A stretch of 64,000 nt of DNA from Escarpia spicata (taxonomy: Eukaryota; Annelida; Polychaeta; Sabellida; Siboglinidae), in assembly GCA_963995525.1 (NCBI GenBank), contig OZ023205.1, positions 40,663,379 to 40,727,378 on the forward strand, written 5' to 3'. A program made the translations under genes and the position numbers. The stretch's first letter is position 1. The number at the start of each line of letters is the position of its first letter. Below are positions 34,540-48,689 of this stretch, in pieces. The notes beneath the pieces are model-generated. The model saw only the letters and a program-made list of their open reading frames with translations. It did no database searches and had not been told where the DNA came from.

Positions 34540-35670
34540 GTCTAGTACATAAGGTCTGGTGTGGCCTGATTACCTTGTCTAGATGATGTACATATAAGGT
34601 CTGGTGTGGCCTGACTACCTTGTCTAGATAATGTACATAAGGCCTGGTGTGGTCTGACTACCTGTCTAGATGGTGTACCATGTACATAAGGTCTGGTGTG
34701 GCCTGACTACCTTGTCTAGATGGTGTACCGTGTACATAAGGTCTGGTGTGGCCTGACTACCTTGTCTAGATGGTGTACCGTGTACATAAGGTCTGGTGTG
34801 GCCTGACTACCTTGTCTAGATGGTGTACCGTGTACATAAGGTCTGGTGTGGCCTGACTACCTTGTCTAGATGGTGTACTGTGTACATAAGGTCTGGTGTG
34901 GCCTGACTACCTTGTCTAGATGGTGTACCGTGTACATAAGGTCTGGTGTGGCCTGACTACCTTGTCTAGATGGTGTACCGTGTACATAAGGTCTGGTGTG
35001 GCCTGACTACCTTGTCTAGATGGTGTACCGTGTACATAAGGTCTGGTGTGGCCTGACTACCTTGTCTAGATGGTGTACTGTGTACATAAGGTCTGGTGTG
35101 GCCTGACTACCTTGTCTAGATGGTGTACCGTGTACATAAGGCCTGGTGTGGTCTGACTACCTGTCTAGATGGTGTACCGTGTACATAAGGTCTGGTGTGG
35201 CCTGACTACCTTGTCTAGATGGTGTACATATAAGGCCTGGTATGGCCTGACTACCTGTCTAGATGGTGTGCATAAGGTCTGGTGTGGCCTAACTGTCTGT
35301 GTATGGCCTGGTGTGGCCTGTAAACCTGTGCATGGCCTGACTACCTGTCTACAGTCTACAGCCTGGTGTGGCCAGACTACCTGTCTACAATCTATATGGC
35401 CTGGTGTGGCCTGACTACAGTCTATACGGCCTGGTGTGGCCAGACTACCTGTCTACAATATATACGGCCTAGTGTGGCCTGACTACCTGTCTACAGTCTA
35501 TACGGCCTGGTGTGGCCAGACTACCTGTCTATAATCTATACGGCCTGGTGTGACCTGTCTACAGTCTATATGGTTTGGTGTGGCATCACTACCTGTCTAC
35601 AGTCTATAAGGCCTGGTGTGGCCTGCCTACCTGTCTACAGTCTATATGGCCTGGTGTGGCCAGGTGTTCA
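34540..35670. repeat. 50-bp minisatellite with degenerate extension
   Basis: The core unit (GTACATAAGGTCTGGTGTGG, then CCTGACTACCTTGTCTAGATGG-type sequence) repeats every 50 bp from about 34540 to 35270 with few changes. From 35290 to 35670 a related but diverged form (TCTACAGTCTATATGGCCTGG) continues. The short + strand frames here are repeat artefacts. Confidence 0.95.
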
Positions 35671-38502
35671 CACACCTGTCTGCTACACCTTTGCACACTC
35701 TCTGACTGTTCTAATGGACATGATGCAGCCTGTGAGCTGGACCCAAGTATGTGAACGTGTGTGTGTGTGACTTTGTGTGGAGGTCTTAGTCTCATTAACT
35801 CTAGTTGACTCCTCAAGTGGACATTGCGTGGTACTGTAGGTGCTGTTTCCCCCATGTGAGATGCATCTTAATATTGTTTGGCCTGTGTTGCACATACGTA
35901 GTTGGCAGCTGACAGACCGCATAGGCATCTAGTTTTGCGTGAACAAAATCTGGCAATCAGCTATGTTTACTGCATATTCCTTGTCTCAGAGTAACCCGAG
36001 CCAGTGCTTGACACGAAACACAAGTCATGGAAGGGATTATGGGCTGTACTTAATTTGGAACTACTACACCTGGAAAAACTAGAATAAACTGTATTTAATA
36101 TATTCATCTGGTTAAATACATTTTCTAGGTACATTTTTGTTTCAAATGTTGAACTTTTTATTTCTAAAGGATGTTGTGTTACCATGAAAGCTTCTGTTGA
36201 TTACAAGAACACTGTGTCCAATGTTGTAGTATTGGTCGTGGTACATAGCAGTACATAACTTACAGGAAGCTAATACTTCAAGAAGATGCACATGTAGGGA
36301 CGCCTACTTCAAGTACCCTGAGTAATAACAATAATAAAGCTTTATTTTAACACCATCAAATCTGAGATGTGTACAAAAATATCAAATTGTAAAAAGCTTC
36401 AAACTAAACTTGTAGCTGTATGTAGCTACCTCAGGTAGCTGTATGTGGCTACCTTAAGTAGCTGTACACGTACACACAGCTACCTCAACAGACAGCCAGC
36501 TACCTGAAGTACCTGTACGGACAGCTGCCTCAATTTCTCCAGTGTTATGCAAGACGACCAGGTGGAGTGCCTCTAGAAGTAGACTTTGTGGTTTTCCTGT
36601 CATTCTGTCACTGATGCCTTCAGCCATATATGTGTGAGACATGTGGATATGGGGAAGTGGCTATTCCTGGCACTCTTGCGCTATTTGGGTCCAAGGAATG
36701 TGTCCGCTTCAGGCCCCGGTTTGTTGGACATCCAGATGTCATGTTGGGAGCCAGGCAGAAGGAATCCGGTTTTCAACTTGGGTCAGTCCCCACGCAAACA
36801 TCTCCAACAGACAGGCGTACCTGTTGGTGTACCTGTAGTACCTGACATTTCCTAAGGCGCTGAAAGTTTGTGTCATGCGCAGTGGTGAATGTATGATTTA
36901 CACATCCAGTTCACCCTACACCCCAGGGTGTGTCACTGTAGTGTGTTTAATTGGCCAAGTGCAACAGGAAACATGTCTGTTTCTATCTTCATTCACCGAA
37001 GAGTTACATCATGGTCGTGTCATCATAATGGTCTCTCACTCCATGGCCCAACAGGAAATTATTATAATTCTGTCTCTGTTCATTGAAGAGTGTTAACTAC
37101 ATGATTTTATTAAAATAATAAAACAACATAACACTCTCTCACTGTGCATAGATGGGACTGGAAAACATACGAATCTTCTTCCTGGCCTGCACTTTGTCAT
37201 ATACGCATGGGTATATATGGAGTCTCTGGTGTATAAATGGAACAGTTTGGCCATGTCCCAACATGTTGCAAATACCAACAGTCGACAGTGCTAATTTGGT
37301 GTCACTCACTCAGGAATATATCTGCATATTTGGTCCTAAGATAAGATATGTGATTCTACAGTGCGCAGCAGTTGCCTGGACCACACAATGGTGTGGTCCT
37401 TTCACATGGTCCTGACCTTTGAACTGCCCATTGAAAAATGCCTTTAATTCCCATCAGACTTGCCCCTCCTATCATCCCCTCCTATTACCCCTTTCTATCA
37501 CCCCCTCCCACCCACTCCCCCACACAGTCCTCCTGTTTGATGCAGTTTTTTAACCACTGCTTGTGGTCTGGGATTGTTGGATGGGAGAGCTGTTGTCTAG
37601 TTGTAGCAGGGCAGAGTGCACCTTGGCGGTTGTCATTTGAGTACCCTGCGAGATACTTGCCGTCGCTCCAGTTTTGTGGGTTAGACAATTTTTGAAATTA
37701 ATCCACATTTGCAGATACATAAATTACCCAACTTTGAGAGATAGAAATTACTCTACATTGGCATACCTCTGTGTAAGATTAATTTCAGATGTTTATGATA
37801 TCAATGTACACTGCCCAGTGAATCAGGCCATTCCGAGGCCACAGGGAAGGTGACTGGTCACTGTAGCTGCACTGACCACTGGTCTGCTAATTCAGCCCGG
37901 CTGCCAGGTGAGGTCAGTTTACCAGGGCAGGTGTGGTCAGTGAGTGGTCAGTGGCAGGATCTAGGTGAGATGTGATTGACCACTACAGGCTGGATGTTGT
38001 GGAATAATATCGCTACAGGAGGCAGTATCAGTGTGCAATAAAAATGTAGCGAGAAAGTTGAACTGATGGTTGATATTGAGGTTAGATTTGGGAGATAAGG
38101 TCCTCATATGGGTGGGGGGTCATTGACTCATGTATTGATCATCCTGTTGGCATTATGGGGACCTTATGTGGTATGTTCCTCGGTACAGACTGGAGGATTA
38201 GGGCTTCAAGTTGCATAAATATGTTTTGTATAAATGTATAAGATTCAAATAATTTGCTACAGTCACCAGAAACAAGATCGTGAGTCACTAAGTCTAGGTA
38301 AATTCTTCTTTGGCGAGATTAACATTTTCATCTTAAGCAACCTTGCAAAACTAAAACTGACTTCAAAGGAAAATGTCACATGAAAAAAATTATCAGTCAC
38401 ATGTTCCTTTTGATGTTAGAAGTTTGGTCCTTCCGTCATTGATGATAAACATTATATTTGCATGAGGTGACTTACACATGAAGTAAATGTTTACAAACAA
38501 AC

Positions 38503-39135
38503 CACGTGTACCACATGATTGCATGTGAGTGCAGGCATGCACGTGTACCACATGATTGCATGTGAGTGCAGGCATGCACGTGTACCACATGATTGCATGT
38601 GAGTGCAGGCATGCACGTGTACCACATGATTGCATGTGAGTGCACGCATGCACGTGTACCACATGATTGCATGTGAGTGCAGGCATGCACGTGTACCACA
38701 TGATTGCATGTGAGTGCACGCATGCACGTGTACCACATGATTGCATGTGAGTGCACGCATGCACGTGTACCACATGATTGCATGTGAGTGCAGGCATGCA
38801 CGTGTACCACATGATTGCATGTGAGTGCACGCATGCACGTGTACCACATGATTGCATGTGAGTGCAGGCATGCACGTGTACCACATGATTGCATGTGAGT
38901 GCAGGCATGCACGTGTACCACATGATTGCATGTGAGTGCACGCATGCACGTGTACCACATGATTGCATGTGAGTGCAGGCATGCACGTGTACCACATGAT
39001 TGCATGTGAGTGCACGCATGCACGTGTACCACATGATTGCATGTGAGTGCAGGCATGCACGTGTACCACATGATTGCATGTGAGTGCAGGCATGCACGTG
39101 TACCACATGATTGCATGTGAGTGCCCGCATGCACG
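38503..39135. repeat. 37-bp minisatellite, about 17 copies
   Basis: The unit contains CACGTGTACCACATGATTGC then ATGTGAGTGCAGGCATG, with G/C variation at one site (GCAGG or GCACG). Each unit holds the E-box CACGTG and the small inverted pair CACATG...CATGTG. The unit has no - strand stop and is not a multiple of 3, so all three - frames stay open for more than 200 codons with one cyclic peptide. The last copy is diverged. Confidence 0.97.
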
Positions 39136-42100
39136 GGTGCCTTACATACTAATGTGTTGTTGCCTTGGAGTGCCGCATGTAGGTTAGAGGTGCATTATGT
39201 CATTGTACTGGGCTGTAAATAACCAGAGAATGGGGGGCTCTGAAGTCTGGCTGGCTGTCGACTGATATGTCAGTGTTGGCCAACAGTCTTCACTGTACAC
39301 CATACTTGAAGTAGAGTGCTCTCACATACACGGTTTGTTTGTCCCACGGTCCTGGTCCTATGTCGTCCATCTCAAGTGTCTGCTCACCAAAAATAGCCTT
39401 GGTGAGTTTGGACTCTCCACACTGACCACTTAGTGAAATCAGCGGTTCAATATTGACAAGTTTGACCAGTGTCCATGCCACAATAACAGGTCCTCCCCGG
39501 GCTGCATTAGTGAGGCTCCCAGGTAGAAGTGTGGTAATATTTAGTTAGAGACATTTAATTGATCGTATCCTTCGGGGTGTTGTGGTTTGTGAGTTGTGTT
39601 TGGAGCGTGCTGGTGTGTGCGAGATCACAGGATTTTGTTAATCATCGAGATGGTTTTCTGTTATTCAAAAGGTTTACTAGTAACAGAATTAACATGATTG
39701 CCACAAAACAGAATACTAAGTGGTCAATGTCCAGGCCTTTAGGTTATCAAGAGTTCAACATTTTGTTCGTCTGTGTGCGACCTGCCCTCTTGATATATTT
39801 GTCAATTTGTTTTTAACTTATATTTGTATAATTACTAACATTTACACGATGGGTCGATACTTTGTTCTATTCCTTTATCACTCACTGTGGGAATGAATAC
39901 TTTCTAGTATCTCATCCTCACCGTTCCTTCAGTAGTGTTACTTCAAGTCCACTAGTTCTTCCATCTCTCTCAGTTACCACCACCATCTGTGGTGTACATT
40001 TGAAAAATATGGCGTAGTATCTTAATTTGTTGAGTATTATGTAAACAGTAAATCGAAATCATGTATATTGTAACTGGGCCATGCACTCATAAATTATGTG
40101 TATTGGCCAGCTATCATTGATGTCACGTTGCAGTAAACATTTAGTGTAGTGCCTATAACAATTGGGGAACTTTGACAGTTGACAGGTGCCCCCATAAACA
40201 AAAAGTCCTGTGTAAACAAACTTGTCCTGTGTTCAGGACATAGTCATTGTCTAATTTAACAATGAATGCATTGTCATCATGTACTTAGCCCCATCCCTGA
40301 GATATAGTGAAGTAGTAAGGTAGTCAAGAAACTCAATCTAGTTTAAACCTGCTTTAGTTTCCACTGAGGAATATGTCAACTTTTAATGAGGACACTATGA
40401 AGTATGAAATAGCTAGTTCATAACAAAATGTTTTTATTAATTTTAATTATACTTTATTAATTAATTAGATGTTCATTCATTTGATTATAAGATATGTTAA
40501 AACTATAGAAGTTGCATGTTAGTTTGCTTTATAACATTTTAATAATTTATATTTTAATAAATAATAGCAATATTTATTAATACTTTTTTATGTATTATAT
40601 TAATAATCTCACAGCTATATCAATGTATATGTACGTAAACTTTATACGAGTCAGACTGTTAGGTGTGTGTCCTTGCTGCCCTCAGTTGCACATAACCCAC
40701 AGGTAGAGAGGGCAGAGAGTTTCCTGTGTCACAGAGTGGGCCATGGGTGGGGTACCTGTGACATTGCCAGCTCACATCTGAGACAGAATGTGATAACAAT
40801 CCATCATACCAGTTACATTGTCACCACACCTCACTGTGACACTGCCAGCTGAATGTGCCTCAAGTGGACACAGCACACATGACAGGACCTTGGTGACTGT
40901 CACCTGTCACACACAAAGGGCAGGACTCTGGGTGACATTTGTTTACATTGTGAGACAGTTCAAGGTGTGGCTGCGGAACTGATATTATTCAATATTGTTT
41001 TCATACATACACAGTTGTCTTTTTTGTTGAAAGTGTTTCTGTGGCCTGTAGGTACAGCAACAACCTGGGGTACATTAGCCAGGGGGTGGGTGTTGTGTAG
41101 TTATTGGAAATAGGGAATACTTAATAACTGCATAATTATACTTGTTTTATAGTAGTCAATGCATGTTGTAAGCTTGAATTATATGCATACATTAAATTTC
41201 CATTTCCCACCAAGTTAGATGGTAATCTATTTTTACGACATGTTAGAGATCATTAAACTTCATTAAAACCATGCAGTCATGCACTGCTTGAAAAAATGGC
41301 TAAGAGTTATGAATTTTGCTGTGCATCCACTATTATTATTATAACAAATTATGAATGTTGTAAATAGGCCCACATCAAAATTGTTGGTTTGTGTAATTAG
41401 GAATCATTTAGAATTGTGCCAAGTCCTGCAGGCTTGTTATGATTAATCATTACAAGTCACATCTCATTAAACAGTCACTGACTTGACATTTCTTGTTGAA
41501 CATTCAAAACAAATATTTGTAAACATAAACTCAAAGTATAGTCATTGAGAATAACATGTTATAAATATATTATAAATCGATAAAGTTGATGTAAGTTATG
41601 TCAGGATTGTAAATGAAAGATTACAAAATATGCGGAAGTCCCACGTAATATATACGTGTCTGCATACCTGGCTATCGCATTCTCAGGAACATCTTAGAGT
41701 GACATACAAATAGTTGAACATGAATCAGTCAGGGTATATGCCCTATGCTTGCGTTACCTGTTCAGGTGTTTCCGTGGAGGTTGAATGCTGTTGTATATGT
41801 GGGTAATTGAAGCCTCCAGAGGAGGGTTTTCAGGGTTGGTGTTGGTCTGGACCCTTTGTGGCAGCAGTATGCCTGGAATGTGGAATATTGGACCAGCTGG
41901 AGTTCTGGCTAGTTTATGGGCTGGACTGGTCAGGCCATTCATGCCATAAAACTGGGGTGATTTATAGTGATAGTTCTGGCTAGACTGACAAATATCTGTG
42001 GTATGAAGTGGTCACTGATGTATCATTTTTGTGGAAGGCTGGGGGTCAGTACAATGAGGGGCTGATGGTGGATTATGGAAACTGCTACACATAATGAGAG

Positions 42101-43214
42101 CTCTAATAAAGTAATAGGATTGATTGGATGTCAGTAGATAATTTTTGTTAAATTGACAATAGCCATAATTTGTCATTGTGATTTAAGAAGGCATTGAAAA
42201 ATGTTCCACTGTTCGCCAAATAAAAATAATTTATTTTTTATAATTAAAACAATTCATGTGTTGTGTAATGTGAATATTATCTTTGTGTTGGCTTCATTCA
42301 GAATATATAGGAGTTAGTTTCAGTTGTCGCAGTAAAGTCATTTTGTGATTGCCACATATTTGCAGGTTTGGTCTAAACAAAACTTTGCACATCAAAAAAT
42401 TTCCTAATTAGCTGTGTGAAGAATTAATGTAGCACATTCCAGTCTTCTGGGAGAACTCAAAGCCACATGGGAACTAGTAATCGAAACCTATGTGTAAAAT
42501 TTGAGACCCTTTTGTTTGAGAGGCATTATTCAGACATCCCATTTGGGTTGCTGACAGTTGCGTGACCTTTCACAGATTACCTTTCACCCCTTGTGTAACC
42601 CTGCACTGTTGTGTGGAGGGCCACACCCTGTGGCAGATTGTAGTTTCCAGGTTGTGTGCTCCAGATTAATGTTTTGCTGTTGCCGCAGGGTCTTGCACAC
42701 TCTCTTTTTTGGTAAGTCAGACTGGCACTTACCAACTCACCACCTGCGAAGTCGGTCTGGGTCATGGTACACCTAGGATTACATTGACAGTTAACCCATT
42801 TCTCAGTGTGTTAGAACAGATACCTTGCAAGAAAACATCCTGTCAGTATTGGAAAATGACAGGCATTCAGATTAATGTTGTCCAATTTTACAATGTGAAG
42901 TACATACCATAAAACAATGATTTAAAAATTTAGAATTTAGTGCATTATTTACAGATAAATTCAAATGTGAATTGCATTTCGTCACTACTTTAATCTGACA
43001 TATTCGTGTTAGGATGAAACAAAGCAACTTCTCGGGTGGATAATGATCAAAGTTTTACTACACCTGTTCAGTCTACACAAGTTTAACCACAGTTGCCCCA
43101 ATATGAAATCATTGTCACCACTGTCTTTGGATGGAAAGGAAGCAATAACTATTACTACATGTTCCAACCATACTTTCATGTCTTGCACCAGTGGGCAGAC
43201 CACAGATGGCTCAA

Positions 43215-43402
43215 GCTGATGTGTCTGGTGAGCTGGTGAGAGTATGTCAGGGCTTAGCTGACTGGTGAGCTGGTGAGGGTGTGTCAGGGCTTAGCTGACT
43301 GGTGAGCTGGTGAGGGTGTGTCAGGGTTTCCCTGTCTGGTGAGCTGGTAAGGGTGTGTCAGGGCTTCCCTGTCTGGTGAGCTGGTGAGAGTGTATCAGGG
43401 CT
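43215..43402. repeat. Short tandem array, about 38-bp unit
   Basis: About five copies of CTGGTGAGCTGGTGAGGGTG plus TGTCAGGGCTTAGCTGA, the later ones with CTTCCCTGT in place of CTTAGCTGA. Each unit holds two GGTGAG donor-like sites. Confidence 0.85.
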
Positions 43403-43844
43403 TCCCTATCCTCTTGTCCAGTTGTAGTACAACTACAACATTGCCAAAATACCAGCTTGGAGATCAGATGGTCGAACCCTTCAGAATAAACTTTCAGATT
43501 GAAATATCACTCTCGGAGCTCTCATTCAAGGCAATTTTCATGAGTTCATCCAAGCTCCAGACATCATTCATTGTATCCCAAGTCATTCCCCTTTCTTGTT
43601 CTGTTCCCAGCTGATTATGATTCATTCTCCTTCCCATTCCTATCCCAGCTGATCCTGGCTAGTTTCACGTTCTCTTTCCGAGTTCCAACCCCGGCTGATC
43701 CCAGCTATTTCCGCCTCTCATTCCAGTCCCAGGTGATCCCAACTCATTCCTCCTTCTTGTCCCTGTTCCAGTCCCTCCCCTGGGTGCACCAGGGGGCTTT
43801 GGGATAACATGTACAGAATGTTATCACAGCCAACAATGACATGA

Positions 43845-44225
43845 TCTGATAGGCTCACTCTAGCCACTAGCCATTTAGCCAATGGCCAAAGTAGCCAACA
43901 ATGACATGGTCTACTAAACTCACTAATCACCCATTTAGCCAAACAAGTTTTGTTCGCCATTTATCCAATGGCTAAAACAAAGGTTGTGTTTGATATTTAG
44001 CCAATGGCTAAAACAGAACAGTTTTGTTAGCCATTTAGCCAATGGTTAAACAAAAGTTGTCAGCCATTTGACCGATGGCTAAAACAGACAAGTTTTGTTA
44101 GCCATGTAGTCAATGTTTAGATAAGAAATTGTTGGCTGAACAAAGCGGAACACGTATTGGAAATTTGGCTGGGAAAACTAAGTTGGCTAAGAAAAACAAC
44201 CCTTGGCCAGTGGCTAAACAGAAAA
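43845..44225. repeat. Imperfect array built on a TTTAGCCAATGGCTAAA palindrome
   Basis: About eight irregularly spaced (30-60 bp) copies, more or less decayed, of a 17-bp odd palindrome separated by AACAGA.AAGTTTTGTTAG. The palindrome contains CCAAT in one orientation and ATTGG in the other. Confidence 0.75.
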
Positions 44226-44650
44226 TTTTCAATTTAGAGTGAACCGTAGTCTGTTTTAAGACTATAACTGGCCCTATGGTGGGAGGAACTGGTCCTGTTA
44301 ATTCACACTACTCACATAATACCTGCAGAACCTGTCAACAAGGTTAGGATTAGTCTATTGTTGCTGTGTAATTTACCATGGTATTGTCAGTCGCCAAATA
44401 CTGCACCGAATAGTCTTGCATGTGAATACTACACACAAGGGCTAACATATTCACCATGATCAGTGAGATCTAATTATGATATTTAATACTATCATTGCTG
44501 TATAGTATACTATATAGTACGCATTTTCGAGTTACCTACCTTGAATGGCAATAATAATTGCTGAACCAATTAACCAATTTCTGCTGGTTGCTTGGTACAA
44601 GCACATTTCCAACTGCCAGTTGAGTGGTATCTGGTTAACTTACTATTGTC

Positions 44651-44821
44651 CAGGGGCCAGTTTCATGAAGCAGCTAAGAATGTTCTTAACGCTAAGATGA
44701 CTGTCTTAGTAAATGACATGATTTTTTTTAATACATGTATAAGCGAGCATAGGAGTTTACCCAAACACGTGATGCTAAGCAAGTGCGTAACTTTAAGTAC
44801 ACTTCATGAAACCGGTCCCTG
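44651..44821. mobile_element. MITE with CAGGG.CC.GTTTCATGAA ends
   Basis: The left end is CAGGGGCCAGTTTCATGAAG and the right end, inverted, is CAGGGACCGGTTTCATGAAG. It is 171 bp with no coding capacity. The target duplication is unclear, so the superfamily is not assigned. Confidence 0.75.
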
Positions 44822-45839
44822 TATGTTAAATTGAAGAAATTATTGCATTTGAGAGTAAAGAAGGGTATTCTTGGCAGATTCACAGTACTTAGAAGTTAGA
44901 ACTTTTTGTTGCAACACTTATTGGGCTAAGCCTATGATATCTGTTTATGCAATCTTATAGAGTATTGACACTTTATTGTTGGTTAATGTAGATATCATCC
45001 ATAGTTTGTTTATTAAGAACACGCCATGTTGAGTACTTAACATATTATGTGCATGTTTTAAACTTTGGTCGCAATTTGTTGTGCGGACTATTTGTGTACG
45101 CGAGGCCACTGTTTCACAAGCACGCCAAAATTGTCAGCATTGTTGCTGCTCTTGGCGTGTTTAAGGGTCATAAGTGGCTCCCAATGCCATGGCTAGTGCA
45201 GTGATGACCCAGAGAAACATATAAACAGCGTGTGGAATGCGTAGTACAAGGTTTATAGACTCATTAAGAAGACTGGAGGATTTTTTTGTGCATTTTTATA
45301 TCTGGATTATGTTGACGCTGGCCTCGTTGTTTGGCGAGGGAGTAAACACACAAGGCGTTTGAAGGGTGCAGTAAACATCAGGATCCAGGGCGGATGGCAG
45401 AGAGGGTTATTAGTTTGGTCATGTGACCTGGAGAAGCTTCAGAAAGTCGGATGATCGTAAATGTTTATGCATGCAAAATTCTTTGGCAGGCGTAAATGAG
45501 GAAATATTCTGGAAATGGTTTGTGTACTCTGCGAGTGTGACCAATGTACACCTACATGCAGTTGGCGGGTGGGGGGGGGTTGTTAAGTGGTCAGTGTCTG
45601 ACACTGGACATGGGTCATCAGGCATGGTATGCAGTGGAGAATATTTTCTGCGGAATGTGGTTATTTTTCGGAGGTGACATTGTGGTGGTGACATTGTGGT
45701 GTTAATTTTACTGCAAGCCACAGAATGTAGCCATTTAATGGTCTTATTTACATGTTTTGTTTCGCGGTGGAACTAAATGTGTGAATTCAGTTTAAGATGG
45801 CCGCACTGCCTAGGGAAGGGGTAGTGGAACACAGTAAAC

Positions 45840-45925
45840 TGGGGGTTAGGTCATCAGACTCTCAATCAAGACAACCCGGTTGTGAATCCACCTGCTGGAG
45901 TGATAAAGCATGTGATTTCATTCAC
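45840..45925 (+). repeat. Possible tRNA-derived SINE fragment
   Basis: The segment GGTTAGGTCATCAGACTCTC followed by AACCCGGTTGTGAATCCACC looks like a tRNA head with a weak A box and a B-box-like GGTTGTGAATCC. The rest of the element is not defined. Confidence 0.35.
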
Positions 45926-46301
45926 CCAACTACCTGGGGTACCATAACAGGGCTGACAAGGCTGTTGGGAAGTTGTGTCACTAGAGGAGGACTCGGCCAA
46001 GACTACTGGTGACACCGGAGTGACAATGTATAACTGTATGACAGTGAAGACAGCTGAACAGTAAACACATCTGTTGGACCAGTACAGAAATGTTAGCACC
46101 CCCACGTGTACTAGAATGTGTCTTTCCATGTGTGGGGGGTGACAATGTGGGACATAATTCTTGTCTCTACATCATGACACATACACAACTCTGTACTACA
46201 TCATCCATCTACGTGATGTCATATTGTCTGTCACTGGTGTTCCAGACTTTATACTGTCAGTGTTCGAAATTAAGGCCTTAGAATCGGCAGCTGTCGTGAG
46301 A

Positions 46302-46568
46302 TTGATGGGCTGACAGAGCTGGGGACCATTTGAGGTTGATGGGCTAACAGAGCTGGGGACCATTTGAGGTTGATGGGCTGGCAGCTAGGGACCATTTGAG
46401 GTTGATGGGCTGACAGAGCTGGGGACCATTTGAGGTTGATGATGTTGACAGAGCTGGGGACCATTTGAGGTTGATGATGCTGGCAGAGCTGTGGACCATT
46501 TGAGGTTGATGGGCTGACAGACCTGGGGACCATTTGAGGTTGGTGATGCTGACAGAGCTGGGGACCAC
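46302..46568. repeat. About 34-bp minisatellite, eight copies
   Basis: The unit is GATGGGCTGACAGAGCTGGG followed by GACCATTTGAGGTT. The later units have GATGATGCTG in place of GATGGGCTG. Repetitive - strand frames (reading SNGPQLCQ.. types) are artefacts of it. Confidence 0.92.
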
Positions 46569-48689
46569 TTCACCATAATAATGAACTCATTTAAGGAAAA
46601 TCCATCATTAAACACAATCCATACTTGAATTGAACCAGACTTTTATAATGCAGAAAGCTGCTGCCATATCACTGAAGGCACTGTTTGCATGGCGCGTTGT
46701 GGTGTCGACTGTTTCCAGTGGACAGAATCACTGCTAAAGAGCAAAATAAATTTTAGAGAACAAAATTATACTATGGGCTAATAAGAATGTTTGTAAAATG
46801 GTTGCCTGGTGATCCGCTTGTAGAACTCATTATATGTACAATTATTACACCTGAAAATATGCTCTTCCAAGATGTGGATTTGAATGAGATGAACTGCCTT
46901 CAATGCTTGTCAGTACCCGTCAGAAACGTTGAAGGAATGTGCGTGGTTGTTGACCTAGCCCTTAGTGTGAGACGTCATTGTCAGACATGACAGTCTACTC
47001 CAGGTGGGCATTGACCGGTCTATTCTGTCACTGTATACAGCTGTCACCCACGGTGTGTCTGACTGTCACAGTGATACTGTCCACTTGGCCTGTTTCTGCC
47101 TCAATCACTCCATGATCTGGTTGGAACCATTTATGTATTTGAACATGTAAAGCTCAACGAACAAATTAGGATTTGGCACTATATCAAATATAATATATTA
47201 TATCTAGACAACAGATGAAAGGGACCAAAATTGTGTGTCTCTTCTGAAAGACACAAAATTATAATATTATAAATGACATCCTGATCCAGGGCCAGTTGAC
47301 CTGTAGTCAAGGGGTTTCCATTGTCTCAGGCCTAACTGTAACAGTGAAAGCCTTGAGCAGTTTGACTGATTTTATAACTACCCCCCAATTACAGGTGTTT
47401 ACCTGTGCTTGCCCTCCAGCCACCTGTTATGTCACTGAAGACCAGTGTCCAATCACACTGACCACCAGCTGCCCAATCCTACTTGAGACAATTAACAGTG
47501 GATAAATGTTTGCTGGCTATAATTAGTGCTGTAATTGGGACAGTTAAATCCCTGCCTGGCTAGTGATTCAATGTTATATCATTGTCAGCAGTACTTCTCA
47601 TCTGCTCTTTGTGGCTGCTGGCTCTAGCAAGTGTTGTTGTCATCATGTCAACAACTGGCCACTTGCAGCACATTTTTATTACAAATATTAGCATGTAGCT
47701 AACATGATTGATTGCATCAGTTTTCCTTCTTCTTATTCTAATGACCCTGATATGTACATACACATGTATAATAATTGTAATATTTTATTTTTGTGTTTGT
47801 TATAGTTGTGTATTATAATTTTGCGTATTTACGTCTTTTTATTAATATTATACTTTAATGGTTTTGTTTCTTTTATGCAGTTTTATGTAAAGCACACTAG
47901 AACATTTTATTTAAAAGTTAAATGGATTTGGGCACTATGTACATTTCAGTTATTATTATTAATATACATTTTAAGTCATTTTAGAAAATAAAAGTGTCCA
48001 ACCTTCTTTTATCGTCTAGGGTGCAAAGAGTAAATAAAAGCATCTAAATATAACATTTAATAAAAACGTAGAATGCAAAGCTAAAATCAAAGCAAAATTG
48101 CACAGCTGCAAAAACACAGTGGTCTGCAATGACATTCTAAAACCTATATTGTTATTGTAAAGATAGTCATCATGATCAATTGATATATTACTATTTATTC
48201 TAGTCTTTATTACCTGTCTGTTATCATTCACTGCCTAAACCATTAATTTAATGGTAGACTAACATTGCAATGAGGAAGTGTCCAAATCAAGAGGAAATCT
48301 GTGCAGGAATGTGTCGTTATTGATTAGACATGTTATAAAACCAGCTTAGTCACTGAGGAAATCTATGTTGAAATTAGCTTTGTTATTGGGGACATGTCTA
48401 GATGTGTCAGCTACCACTGGTGGTATTTGTAGTTGGTAGACCGGAAATAAACTAACAGTGGTGTTGAAATTATATTAGTCATTGAACAAATTGCTAGTAG
48501 AAATGGTATTTTGGTATTTTGAGAGGTACAAAGCAGATAGAAATGACAGTTTGACTGGGCAAAATTTAATTTGACTGTTAGCAAAGTTGAATTGATATTT
48601 TGTACATGGGCAAAGTTGAAAAGATACTTTGACAGTAGACAAAAAAGACATGATACTTTGAAAGTTAGCAGAATATTAATAATTATTTG

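Noticed and set aside
35169..35770. Plus-strand open frames rich in WPDYLS/VWCGLT repeats
   Set aside because: Product of the 50-bp minisatellite and its diverged extension.
38393..39134. Three long minus-strand open frames (205-245 codons)
   Set aside because: They are the three readings of one 37-bp tandem repeat without stops, not genes.
46270..46615. Overlapping minus-strand frames with repeated SNGPQLCQ motifs
   Set aside because: Explained wholly by the about 34-bp minisatellite.
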